DNA of 20,247 bases, from NCBI GenBank assembly GCA_900549955.1, contig URQH01000026.1, positions 1 to 20,247 of the forward strand. Direction: 5' to 3'. Every line of letters begins with the position of its first letter. Within the stretch, counting starts at the first letter, position 1. This DNA comes from an uncultured Eubacteriales bacterium. GTDB lineage: Bacteria; Bacillota; Clostridia; Christensenellales; CAG-138. The notes under the pieces are model-generated. The model had not been told where the DNA came from. It did no database searches and saw only the letters and a list, made by a program, of their open reading frames with translations. A program made the translations under genes and the position numbers. Of the stretch, positions 1 to 8,393 are shown in pieces.

Positions 1-70
1 TGGCAGCAAGAACGCGGCAGCGGGCACGCGGAGCGCCGGACGGCGGGCGCACGGCAGCGGCGCGGGACGC

Positions 71-101
71 AAAAAACCGCGCCCCGGTTGCCGGGGCGCG
101 G
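71..101 (-). terminator. Rho-independent terminator of the CotH-domain lipoprotein gene
   Basis: On the minus strand an 11-bp perfect GC-rich stem (arms 77-87 and 91-101, loop TTG as written on the plus strand) is followed by six U residues (A-tract 71-76 on the plus strand). It lies 54 bases beyond the stop codon at 155. The first 70 bases of the window show no supportable feature. Confidence 0.9.
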
Positions 102-154
102 TACATGGGTGCGTTCGGGGCGCGGCGTCGTCCCCGCCCGCGACAGGCGCGCGA

Positions 155-3100
155 TCAATCGCCGGCGTGGCGGCCAAGATACGCCTCCCACTCCGCCTGC
201 GTCAGCCCGAACTCCTGTTGCAGCTGCCGCTGGATCGCCGCGTGGCGCAGCGGGATCTCCGCGCGCATGGCCGCCACGCTCGCCTCCCAGTCCATGAGCG
301 ACGCGGGCATGCCCCAGCGCGCGATGTGGCGCTCCATCTCCGGCCGCAGCGCCGCGGCCATCTGATCGAGCAGCGCCGTGAGCCGCTCCACGGAAAAATT
401 GCCGCACAGCAGCTCCGCATACCGGTCCAAAAAGGCGTCCCGCCACGCCGCGTTCTCCCGCAGCGCGCAATAGAGGTCCATGTTCACGCGGTCGCCCGCC
501 GGGTTGTACTGCACGCCCTGCGGGTCAAAGTACTGCCCAAACAGGTCCAGTTCCGACCGCCCCTCGCACAGGCAGCGGTCCACGTCGTACAGATAGGGAC
601 GCCAGCGGACGGCATAGTCGTCGGTCGCCCAATAGTTCTGGTTGTGGATGTCATAGTTGCCGAAGAAGGTCTGCGCGATCAGATAGTCCGTCGCATACGC
701 GACGTCCACCCAGGCGGAAAACGTTTCCAGCGCCGCATCCTCGGAAAAGTCCGTCCCGCGCGCGTACCGGCGCACGCGCGAGTAGTCCTCGGCGGAGCCG
801 TGCCGCGTCACATAGTTTTTGCCGACGATGTTCACCGTGTCCGGGTCGATGCCGTAATGCGCCTCGAGATAGTCCTGGTTCATCCCCTCGTTCAGGTCGT
901 AGATGCCGTGGTAAACGCCGTTGACATAGACGATCACCGGGCGGGTGGCCGCGTAGTCGAGCCGCAGGCCAGCCACCGCGCGGTTGGCAAACGAATCCCG
1001 CAGCCGCGCAGACGCGATGTCCTGGCTGCCGTTTCGCAGCACGAGCGTGCCATACGCCGCGGCGCTGCCCTCGCCCCAGAACGGATAGGTGACCGTGCGC
1101 TGCCCGAGGCTCGGCCTGAGGTGCACGCTGACGGACTTTTGCGCATACTTGAGCGACGTGTTGCCGCGCGCGCGGATCGCCGCGGGAAACACGGTGCCAA
1201 GCGTCCCGTCCGCCTCGTAATACGAGATCGTGGCCTGGCCCTCGTCCGCCACCGCGTTCAGTTTGGAGCGCATCAGCTTTGTCCAGAGCGACGGCTCGCA
1301 CGCGATGCACACGACCGGCAGCGCGTGCCCCTCCTCAAACAGGAAGTGCTGCGTCTGCACCGGGCTAGGCTCCAGCCCCGCGCCAAAGGCCGCCGCGCGC
1401 ACGGTCACCGACCCCTCGATCGCGATCGGCCCGCCGTACAGCGCGTCGTCCGGCCCCGGTTCGCTGCCGTCGAGCGTGTAGCGGATCTCCGCGTCCGCAT
1501 CGGCGCACGAAAGCGCCAGTTCAAACGCCGCGTCATGATACAGCGCCGTTTCCGAAAATACGGGCGCCGGCGTCCTGCCCGTGGTATACGACGCGCTGTT
1601 GCGCCTGCCGCGCGTGGGCTCGGCAAAAAAAACGCGCGCCGCCTCCGGCGCGGCCTCCGACCGGCCGGACGTGCGCCCGCTCTCCAGCACGCCCGTTTCA
1701 AACACATCCCGCACCAGCCCCCCGGCGTCCGTGAGCAGCAGCGTCTCGCCGGAGAGCGAAATGCCAAAGCCCGCGCCGCCCTCCGCCGTCCCGTCCGACG
1801 CGGCCGGGATGACGCAATAGGCGCCCGGCTCGAGCGTCACCTGCTCGAGCCGGAAGCGCTGCGGCTCCCACGGGTCGTCCGAAAGGTACCAGCCGTCCAG
1901 GTCCGCCGCCTCGCCGCCGCCGTTGTGCAGCTCGATCCAGTCGCCATCCGGCCCGCCCGCGCACACCTCGCTGATATACACCCCGTCCGCCGGGTAGGCC
2001 ACGAGCGCCGCCGGGTCGGACACGGCCTGCGCGTTGGGCTGGCCCGGCGTCGGGTAGGCATAGTATTCGAGCGCGCCGTCCTCCGCGCGGCCGATCGAAA
2101 CGTTTTCCGGCAGGCCGTCCACCCACGGGATCTGGTCCACGCCGCGCGTCGCCGCGTGATACAGCAGGCAGCCGTCGTCCAGCTCCGACACGGCAAAGCC
2201 CGCGTGCAGCTCCTCTTTCGTGGACGCGCGGCCGGACAAAAATACCAGCCGGTATTCGCCGGGCTGTAGCGTCACGTCCGGCAGCGCATAGCACATGGGC
2301 TCGTCCGCGTCGTCGCTCAGATAGTAGCCCGCGAGCGACACGCTCCCGTCGCTCACGTTGTGCAGCTCCACCCAGTCGCTGCGGTCGCCGTACGAGTCGA
2401 TCGCGCTGAAGGCGTTGTCGAACAGCGCCTCGCTCACGCGCACGGGGGCATCCGCGCCCATCTCCACAAACGGCTCGTCCCCGATCTCGGCCTCCACGTT
2501 CTCCGCGCCGCGCGTTGGGGCGCCGCAATAGCCGAACGAGCCGTCCGCCCGCCGCGCCCAGGACTGCCCGCGCGGCACTTCCGGCACGGCCACGCGGTCG
2601 ATCAGCCGGGAATAGGCGTCGAACAGCAGCAGCGTCTCGCCCTCCGACGCGATGGAAAAGCCCCGCTCGCCCGTGCATTCGACCACCGCGTAGCCGCCAG
2701 CGGGCACCGTGACGTCCGCAAGCCGCGCGCGGCGCGGGTCGTCCTCGCGGTCGGACAGGGAGCAGCCGTCCAGCGCCACATCCTCCGTCCCCGGGTTGTA
2801 CAGTTCCACCCAGTCCGCGCTCCCGTCCGCGGCGCCGGACACCACCTCGTTCAAAAAGAGCACCATTTCCGACGCTTCAAACGTCTCGGGCGCCTCCAGC
2901 GCCGAGAGCAGCGGCATGGTGTTCGGCCGGCCGGGGGTCGGCTGCAGGCAATAGCCCTCTTCGCCGTCGCCGCGCGCGTAGGACACGTCCTCACCCAGCT
3001 CCGGCACGACGAGCTTGTCGACCAGCTGCCCCGCCGGGTTCAGCAGGTACAGCGTCTCGCCCAGCCGGCTCACGCCAAACGGCAGGCAAAACGGGTCGCC

Positions 3101-3418
3101 GCCCGCGGCAGAGCCGTCCGCAGGAATCACGCAATAGCCGCCCGGCTCCAGCGTGATATCCGGCAGGACGCAGGCGGGGTCAAACGTGTCCGGCTTGTCG
3201 GTGAGGATATAGCCCTGCAGCCGCACGGGCCGGTCCCCCGGGTTGTACAGCTCGATCCAGTCCGGCGTGCCGAGCGTCTCGTCCACATACGAGCTGCGGT
3301 TGGACGACACCACCTCGCTCAGCACCACGCTGCCGCTCCCGCCGCAGCCGGCGGCGGCCGCCCCCAGCAGGCAGAGCAGCAGCACGGCAGCCGCCCGAAA
3401 CTTCCAACCAATTTTCAT
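155..3418 (-). CDS. Lipoprotein with four lamin-tail domains and a C-terminal CotH-kinase domain
   Basis: A 1,087-aa secreted lipoprotein, probably anchored on the cell surface. The start at 3418 is chosen because GGAGA lies 6 bases upstream and the protein then opens with a signal peptide ending at Cys25; a longer reading to 3481 has no signal peptide. Four repeats carry the lamin-tail hallmark DW[IV]EL[YH]N at about residues 53, 202, 348 and 493. A chitobiase/hexosaminidase C-terminal-like segment follows at about 618-695 (IRYTLDGSEP). A CotH domain occupies about 697-1050, with RARGNTS (749-755), NYDIHNQN (921-928) and YDVDR (944-948). CotH proteins are atypical kinases; spore-coat CotH phosphorylates coat proteins. 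Lamin-tail domains in bacteria are thought to bind surfaces or nucleic acid. Here the domain set suggests an exported protein kinase or cell-surface factor rather than a spore-coat protein, but the substrate is unknown. The gene is monocistronic, bounded by terminators on both sides. Confidence 0.9.
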   Translation of the reverse strand: MKIGWKFRAAAVLLLCLLGAAAAGCGGSGSVVLSEVVSSNRSSYVDETLGTPDWIELYNPGDRPVRLQGYILTDKPDTFDPACVLPDITLEPGGYCVIPADGSAAGGDPFCLPFGVSRLGETLYLLNPAGQLVDKLVVPELGEDVSYARGDGEEGYCLQPTPGRPNTMPLLSALEAPETFEASEMVLFLNEVVSGAADGSADWVELYNPGTEDVALDGCSLSDREDDPRRARLADVTVPAGGYAVVECTGERGFSIASEGETLLLFDAYSRLIDRVAVPEVPRGQSWARRADGSFGYCGAPTRGAENVEAEIGDEPFVEMGADAPVRVSEALFDNAFSAIDSYGDRSDWVELHNVSDGSVSLAGYYLSDDADEPMCYALPDVTLQPGEYRLVFLSGRASTKEELHAGFAVSELDDGCLLYHAATRGVDQIPWVDGLPENVSIGRAEDGALEYYAYPTPGQPNAQAVSDPAALVAYPADGVYISEVCAGGPDGDWIELHNGGGEAADLDGWYLSDDPWEPQRFRLEQVTLEPGAYCVIPAASDGTAEGGAGFGISLSGETLLLTDAGGLVRDVFETGVLESGRTSGRSEAAPEAARVFFAEPTRGRRNSASYTTGRTPAPVFSETALYHDAAFELALSCADADAEIRYTLDGSEPGPDDALYGGPIAIEGSVTVRAAAFGAGLEPSPVQTQHFLFEEGHALPVVCIACEPSLWTKLMRSKLNAVADEGQATISYYEADGTLGTVFPAAIRARGNTSLKYAQKSVSVHLRPSLGQRTVTYPFWGEGSAAAYGTLVLRNGSQDIASARLRDSFANRAVAGLRLDYAATRPVIVYVNGVYHGIYDLNEGMNQDYLEAHYGIDPDTVNIVGKNYVTRHGSAEDYSRVRRYARGTDFSEDAALETFSAWVDVAYATDYLIAQTFFGNYDIHNQNYWATDDYAVRWRPYLYDVDRCLCEGRSELDLFGQYFDPQGVQYNPAGDRVNMDLYCALRENAAWRDAFLDRYAELLCGNFSVERLTALLDQMAAALRPEMERHIARWGMPASLMDWEASVAAMRAEIPLRHAAIQRQLQQEFGLTQAEWEAYLGRHAGD

Positions 3419-3540
3419 AGCCGTCTCCAAATGTACAGACTTTCGCACGGAGGATGCGGGTAAACCACGTACAATTCTCACTTTTTCATGATATCACAGC
3501 CGCATGGCGCGCCGCAAGCCGCCCGCCGCCCAAAAGCAGG

Positions 3541-3574
3541 CGGGCGGCGGAGCCATCATCGGCCCCGCCGCCCG
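3541..3574 (-). terminator. Terminator of the BMP-type ABC importer operon
   Basis: On the minus strand a 14-bp stem (arms 3561-3574 and 3541-3554, 6-nt loop) is followed by CCTGCTTTT. One pair is a G-U in the minus-strand RNA but would be an A-C mismatch in the plus-strand RNA, which supports minus-strand use. It sits 20 bases after the ATPase stop. The rest of 3419-3594 holds the lipoprotein leader; I could not pick out a convincing promoter there. Confidence 0.8.
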
Positions 3575-3594
3575 TTCGTCTGCGTTTTGCGCGC

Positions 3595-5127
3595 TTACGC
3601 GCCCTTCTGGATCTGGTCGAGCGGCGTGCCGCCCATCATGAGGCCCATCGCCTCGACGGTCGTCTCCGACGGCTTCACGATGCCCATGATCCGTCCCTCG
3701 TACATGACCGCCACGCGGTCGGACAGCTTGAGCACCTCGTCCAGCTCCGTCGAGACCAGCAGCACGCCGATGCCGCCGTCGCGCTGCTCCATGATCTTCT
3801 TGTGGATGTACTCGATCGCGCCGACGTCCAGGCCGCGCGTCGGGTGCATGGCGATCAGCAGCTCCGGTTTGCGGCTGATCTCGCGCGCCACGATGACCTT
3901 CTGCTGGTTGCCGCCGGACAGGTTCTGCGCCAGCTCGTAGCGGCCGGGCGTCTTGACGCCGAAGTCCTGGATCAGCCGGTCGCTGTACGCGTCCACATAC
4001 TTCCAGTCCACAAAGCCATGCTTGCCGAAAGCCGGCGTATAGTAGTCCTGCAGCATGAAGTTCTCCCGGAGCGGCATGGGCATGACGAGCCCCGTGCGCT
4101 GGCGGTCCTGCGGAATGTGCGACACGCCGTGGCTCATGATCTCGCGCGTCTCACACTGCAGCAGGTCCTTGCCCTTGTACATCGCCTTGCCGCCGGTCGC
4201 CTTGCGGAGCCCCGTCAGGCACTCCACGAGCTCCGACTGGCCGTTGCCGTCCACGCCCGCGATGCCCAGGATCTCGCCGGCATACAGCGTGAGGTCGACG
4301 TGGTCGAGCGCGTTGACGGCGGAGTCTTTGCGCGCGAGCGTCAGATCCGTGATCTCCAGCACCGGCGCGCCGTGCTCCTGGTCCTTGCGCTCGATGGAGA
4401 AGTCCACCTCGCGCCCCACCATGAGCCGGGCCAGGTCGTTGACCGAGCAGTCCTCGATGTCATAGGTGCCGCACGTGCGCCCGAGGCGCAGCACGGTCAC
4501 GCGGTTGCTGATCTCCTTGACCTCGTTGAGCTTGTGGCTGATGAACAGCACCGTAAAGCCGTTGTCGGTCAGGCTGTGGATCATGTTGAACAGTTCGCTC
4601 GTCTCCTGCGGCGTCAGCACCGCCGTCGGCTCGTCGAGGATCAGGATGCGCGCGCCGCGGAACAGCGCCTTGATGATCTCCACGCGCTGCCGCTGGCCCA
4701 CCGCCAGGTCGCCCACCTTGGCATACGGGTCGACCTCCATGTTGTACTTTTTCGCAATCTCCGCGATCTTGTTCGCCGCGGTCTTGAGGTCAAGCCGCAT
4801 GCCGCCGGCGTCGTGCGCGCCGATCAGGCAGTTTTCGACGACCGTCATGGTCGGCACGAGCATGAAGTGCTGGTGCACCATGCCGATGCCGATCGCCATG
4901 GCGTCCTTGGCCGACGAGAACTTCACCGGCTTGCCCTCGATCAGGATCTCGCCGGACGTCGGCTTGTACAGGCCGCACAGCACGTTCATGAGCGTGCTCT
5001 TGCCCGCGCCGTTCTCGCCGAGGAGCGTATGCACCTCGCCCTGTTCCACCGTCAGGCACACGTCCGCATTGGCCAGTACCCCGGGGAACTGCTTGTAGAT
5101 ATGCTGCATTTCCAGAATCGTTGCCAT
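3595..5127 (-). CDS. Double-domain ATPase of a nucleoside/simple-sugar ABC importer (BMP type)
   Basis: A 510-aa cytoplasmic ATPase with two fused nucleotide-binding domains, driving import by the permease pair encoded just upstream. The first domain has an intact Walker A (GENGAGKST, residues 37-45) and Walker B (ILILDEPTAVLT), but an altered signature, LAVGQRQR. The second domain has a clear signature LSGGNQQK, while its Walker A is degenerate (GVDGNGQSE, no GKS/T) and its Walker B reads LLIAMHPTRGLDV. This asymmetry is usual for the YufO/NupO and RbsA-like families. The start has AAGGAGG 6-7 bases upstream. Its gene is last in the operon; in the commonly described nupNOPQ order the ATPase follows the binding protein. 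Terminator at 3541-3574. Confidence 0.95.
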   Translation of the reverse strand: MATILEMQHIYKQFPGVLANADVCLTVEQGEVHTLLGENGAGKSTLMNVLCGLYKPTSGEILIEGKPVKFSSAKDAMAIGIGMVHQHFMLVPTMTVVENCLIGAHDAGGMRLDLKTAANKIAEIAKKYNMEVDPYAKVGDLAVGQRQRVEIIKALFRGARILILDEPTAVLTPQETSELFNMIHSLTDNGFTVLFISHKLNEVKEISNRVTVLRLGRTCGTYDIEDCSVNDLARLMVGREVDFSIERKDQEHGAPVLEITDLTLARKDSAVNALDHVDLTLYAGEILGIAGVDGNGQSELVECLTGLRKATGGKAMYKGKDLLQCETREIMSHGVSHIPQDRQRTGLVMPMPLRENFMLQDYYTPAFGKHGFVDWKYVDAYSDRLIQDFGVKTPGRYELAQNLSGGNQQKVIVAREISRKPELLIAMHPTRGLDVGAIEYIHKKIMEQRDGGIGVLLVSTELDEVLKLSDRVAVMYEGRIMGIVKPSETTVEAMGLMMGGTPLDQIQKGA

Positions 5128-5139
5128 CGCTGTTCCTCC

Positions 5140-6066
5140 TTATCCACGCTTGTAGGGGTTGCCGAGCGCGGCAGGCGCCACGGCGCTGCGCGCGAACGCG
5201 GCCAGCGCGATGACCGTCAGCACATACGGGAACATGTTCAGGAACTGATACGGAATGCCCGAACCGGCGGCCAGCAGGATGTTGGCCACCACGATGCCCG
5301 CCATGAACACCATGGCCGCGGCCATGATGCCCGTCGGCCGGTAACGGCCGAACACGACCGCCGCCAGCGCGATGTACCCGCGGCCGGAGACCATCTCCTC
5401 CGAGAAGAACCGCGTCAGGCCGGTGGACATGAACGCGCCGCCCATCGCAATGATCATGCTGCCGACGATCACCGCGATATACTGCGTGCGGTACACGTTG
5501 ATGCCCAGCGTGTCGGACACTTTCGGGTTTTCACCGATGGAACGCAGGTTCAGGCCGCTCTGCGTCTTGAACAGATAGTACGAAATGGCCGGCACCATCA
5601 AAAACGCGATGTATACCATCGGCATGTGGCTGAACAGGCCCTCGCCCAGCACCGGGATCGCGGACAGGCCGGGGATCTTCAGCGTCTGGAACACGTCGAT
5701 CGCCGGCACCTCCGAGCTGACGCCGAACATGATGCGGAACAGCGTCGCCGACAGGCCGGACCCCAGCACGTTGATCGCCGCGCCGACGACCGTCTGGTTC
5801 GCGCGCAGCGTCACCGTGAGCAGCGCAAACAGCGCGCCCACGGCCGCGCCGGACGCCATGGCAAACAGCAGGCCGACCCACACGCTGCCGCTCACATAGG
5901 AGCCGTACACCGCCATGATCGTCGCAATGAGCATCGTGCCCTCGGCGCCGATGTTCAGCAGGCCGGCACGGTTGATGATGAGCAGCCCCAGCCCCGCCAG
6001 CAGAATCGGCGTAGCCAGGCTGATGTCGGTATTGATATACCCGCCAAGCGAATTCAGAAAATCCAT
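5140..6066 (-). CDS. ABC importer permease, NupQ/YufQ-like
   Basis: A 308-aa polytopic membrane protein of the BPD_transp_2 (branched-chain amino acid, sugar and nucleoside) permease family. Hydrophobic helices run through most of its length. The segment INRAGLLNIGAEGTMLIATIMA (about residues 35-56) is the family's characteristic loop, matching the equivalent NRCGLTNLGMEGQMYMG in its partner. It forms the membrane channel with that partner and is powered by the double ATPase. The start at 6066 has AGGAGGT directly upstream; a longer open frame to 6204 overlaps the preceding gene and begins with arginine- and serine-rich shadow sequence. It begins 10 bases after the partner's stop, and its stop overlaps the ribosome binding site of the ATPase gene, which argues for coupled translation. 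Confidence 0.93.
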   Translation of the reverse strand: MDFLNSLGGYINTDISLATPILLAGLGLLIINRAGLLNIGAEGTMLIATIMAVYGSYVSGSVWVGLLFAMASGAAVGALFALLTVTLRANQTVVGAAINVLGSGLSATLFRIMFGVSSEVPAIDVFQTLKIPGLSAIPVLGEGLFSHMPMVYIAFLMVPAISYYLFKTQSGLNLRSIGENPKVSDTLGINVYRTQYIAVIVGSMIIAMGGAFMSTGLTRFFSEEMVSGRGYIALAAVVFGRYRPTGIMAAAMVFMAGIVVANILLAAGSGIPYQFLNMFPYVLTVIALAAFARSAVAPAALGNPYKRG

Positions 6067-6076
6067 ATGCCACCTC

Positions 6077-7171
6077 CTACGCTTCCTGCTGCTTCGACTG
6101 GTTCCTGAGCTGGCGCTCGTTCCAGATCTCCAGCAGCATCTGGCTGGCCACCACCGCGATGATAACGATCGCCTGGATGACCTCCACGATCGAGAACGGG
6201 ACATACGCCTTCATCTGCATGCGGTTGCCGCCCGCGCGGAACGCACCGAAGAGCAGCGCGCCGAACACGATGCCCAGCGGCGAGTTCAAGCCGATGAGCG
6301 CGACCGCGATGCCGTCGTAGCCGTAGCCCGGCGAGAACAGCGCGTACAGGCGCCCCTGCACGCCCATGACCTCGCACGCGCCGGCCAGCCCCGCCACGCC
6401 GCCGGAGAGCAGCATGACCAGCAGGATGTTGCGGCTCGTGTTGATGCCGGAGTACGCCGCGGCCTGCATGTTGAAGCCGGATACACGCACTTCATAGCCC
6501 TTCTTGCTGCGCCAGAGGAACAGCCAGAACAGCACCACGCACACAAGCCCCACGATGATGCCCCAGTGCGCGCGCGTGTTCGGCAGCAGGATGTCCAGCC
6601 GCGCGCTCTCGAGCAGCGGGTTGGACTGGCCGCTCACGCCGCCCGGCTCCATCATGCGCGCGGGGTCGGTGACCATAAACTCGATAAAATAGATGGCGAT
6701 CGTGTTCAGCATGACCGTCGTGATGATCTCCGACGCGCCAAACTGCACCTTCAGCCAGCCCGCAAGCAGGCCCCACAGGCCGCCGCCCACAAACCCGGCC
6801 AGGATGCACAGCGGAATGTGCAGCACGGCGGGCACATCCACATAGATGCCCACGGCCGCAGCCGTCAGCGCACCCATGTACATCTGGCCCTCCATGCCCA
6901 GGTTGGTCAGGCCGCACCGGTTGGCGAGCGCATAGCTCATACCGGTGAACAGCAGCGGTGTGACCTTGACCAGCGTCTCCGCAAAGGAATTCGCGCTGCC
7001 AAACGCCCCCTCCAGCAGGGCGCCGAACGCGACGATGGGGTTTTGCCCCATCAGCAGGATCAGCACCATGCCCAGCAGGATGGCCGCGATGACGGCGGAC
7101 ACGGACACGAAACACTGCCGCAGCACGCCGTTCATCGAGGGCCCAAACTTTTTCGATTTCACGTTTTCCAT
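6077..7171 (-). CDS. ABC importer permease, NupP/YufP-like
   Basis: A 364-aa integral membrane protein of the BPD_transp_2 family and the larger of the two permeases of this importer. A short basic N-terminus is followed by a first helix (VSAVIAAILLGMVLILLMG, about residues 23-41) and by the family loop NRCGLTNLGMEGQMYMG. Many further hydrophobic helices follow. Length and sequence style fit NupP/YufP. The ATG at 7171 has only a weak ribosome binding site (GAGAAG), unlike the strong sites of the other operon members. The 108-bp gap to the binding-protein gene contains a large hairpin. Translation and mRNA level are therefore likely lower than for the binding protein. Confidence 0.93.
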   Translation of the reverse strand: MENVKSKKFGPSMNGVLRQCFVSVSAVIAAILLGMVLILLMGQNPIVAFGALLEGAFGSANSFAETLVKVTPLLFTGMSYALANRCGLTNLGMEGQMYMGALTAAAVGIYVDVPAVLHIPLCILAGFVGGGLWGLLAGWLKVQFGASEIITTVMLNTIAIYFIEFMVTDPARMMEPGGVSGQSNPLLESARLDILLPNTRAHWGIIVGLVCVVLFWLFLWRSKKGYEVRVSGFNMQAAAYSGINTSRNILLVMLLSGGVAGLAGACEVMGVQGRLYALFSPGYGYDGIAVALIGLNSPLGIVFGALLFGAFRAGGNRMQMKAYVPFSIVEVIQAIVIIAVVASQMLLEIWNERQLRNQSKQQEA

Positions 7172-7220
7172 GTCTTCTCAACTTTCTGACCGCAGGGTCG
7201 GAAACATCGTTTCGGTTCTC

Positions 7221-7254
7221 CCGCGCGGCAGCCCCGGCCGGGGCTGCCGCGCGG
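7221..7254 (-). promoter_or_regulatory. Intergenic 15-bp perfect hairpin without U-tract, between binding protein and permease genes
   Basis: The inverted repeat has arms 7221-7235 and 7240-7254 with a GGCC centre, all GC-rich. In the minus-strand transcript it comes 25 bases after the binding-protein stop, and no run of U follows it. This is the place and form of hairpins that protect the upstream mRNA end, or partly terminate, so that the periplasmic-type binding protein is made in excess over permeases. The mechanism is inferred. Confidence 0.7.
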
Positions 7255-7279
7255 TACTGTGTCTTACCCGTTACACGGA

Positions 7280-8320
7280 TCAATACTGGCCGTCATATTC
7301 GCCGGCAAACAGCTTCTCGAGGAACTCGTTGATCGCCGTCACCTTCTCCTCGGGCAGCTTCTCGTCCCAGCCGTGCCAATCGGACACGATGGTGCCCTCT
7401 TCCGTCAGCTCATAGGCCACTTTGCCCGCCTGCCACTCGCCCGCAACGAGCTTGTCGAACACATCCTTGTAGATCATGCTGTAGTTGCGCATGACCGACA
7501 GCACGACCGCGTCCGGCGCGATGGAATACTGGTCGCTGTTGAAGCCGAGCGCGTACACACCCGCGTCTTCCGCCGCCCACAGGCAGCCCAGCTGCGCGCT
7601 GTTGGCCGAGGCGCAGATCACGTCATAGCCCTGGTCGATGTAGGCCTTGGCCGCTTCGCGCGCCATATCCTGGTCGGTCAGCGTGCCGATGTACTCGGTC
7701 GTCGCCGTGGCTTCGGGGTTGGTCAGCTTGACGCCCGGCACGATGCCGCTCACGATGTCCGAGATGGCGGGCGTGTCGGTGCCGCCCAGGAACACGACCT
7801 TATCGGTGTCCGTCAGGATGCCCATGATGCCGCCGATGGCGACGCCCATGCCCACCGGGCCGACATACGCCAGGTTGTCGATGTCCCTGATGTTCTGGTC
7901 GGTCGAGCCGTCGATCTTGAAGCCATAGGACAGGCAGAACTTCGTGTCGGGATACAGCGGGGCGCACTCCACGGCCGCGGCCTCAAACTGCGCGCCATGG
8001 ACGATGACCAGGTCATAGCCGTCCTCGCCGTACTGGCGGATGTAGCCGGCCATGTCGGACACGGCGATATTCTCGATGTACTCGGGCTCCTTGCCGCCCA
8101 TGTACTCGTCCGCAATGCCCTTCAGGGCTTCATAGCAGATGTAGTTCCAGCCATTGTCGGTGATCGTGCCGGGCAGCAGCGCCACGACCTTCATGTCGGC
8201 TGCCGTCTTGGTTCCGTCGCCGCCTTCGTCGCCTTCCGGGCCCTGGGCAGCCGGCGTGCTGCAGCCGATCGCTGCAAAGGCCATGACCGCAACGAGCAGC
8301 CATACGAATACTTTTTTCAT
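7280..8320 (-). CDS. BMP-family substrate-binding lipoprotein of the ABC importer
   Basis: A 346-aa extracytoplasmic binding lipoprotein. A short signal peptide ends in a lipobox (AAIGC, Cys20), followed by an acidic, low-complexity linker (about residues 22-40) and then a type-1 periplasmic-binding fold of the basic-membrane-protein (BMP) family, with segments such as KVVALLPGTITDNGWNY and GYDLVIVHGAQFEAAA. BMP proteins bind nucleosides (TmpC/PnrA, YufN) or related small ligands and deliver them to BPD_transp_2 permeases. The start at 8320 is preferred: GGAGG lies 8 bases upstream, whereas the in-frame ATG at 8326 is only 2 bases from it. The 73-bp gap to the MFS gene holds two short hairpins (8374-8387 and 8348-8365) without U-tracts, so read-through from that gene is possible. 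The ligand is not readable from sequence. Confidence 0.95.
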   Translation of the reverse strand: MKKVFVWLLVAVMAFAAIGCSTPAAQGPEGDEGGDGTKTAADMKVVALLPGTITDNGWNYICYEALKGIADEYMGGKEPEYIENIAVSDMAGYIRQYGEDGYDLVIVHGAQFEAAAVECAPLYPDTKFCLSYGFKIDGSTDQNIRDIDNLAYVGPVGMGVAIGGIMGILTDTDKVVFLGGTDTPAISDIVSGIVPGVKLTNPEATATTEYIGTLTDQDMAREAAKAYIDQGYDVICASANSAQLGCLWAAEDAGVYALGFNSDQYSIAPDAVVLSVMRNYSMIYKDVFDKLVAGEWQAGKVAYELTEEGTIVSDWHGWDEKLPEEKVTAINEFLEKLFAGEYDGQY

Positions 8321-8393
8321 GTGCATTTCCTCCTTCGTATTTTCCTCGCGGACCGAACGGCCCGCTATCTCCCCGCCCTTGCGGGCGTAAAGA

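Noticed and set aside
167..2269. 700-aa open frame on the plus strand opposite the CotH gene
   Set aside because: Arginine- and histidine-rich antisense shadow caused by high GC at third codon positions; the minus strand encodes a coherent lipoprotein.
3454..6108. 884-aa open frame on the plus strand opposite the ABC genes
   Set aside because: Low-complexity antisense reading of the ATPase and permease; no ribosome binding site or family features.
5915..7189. 424-aa plus-strand frame opposite the permeases
   Set aside because: Antisense shadow with compositional bias and no recognisable motif.
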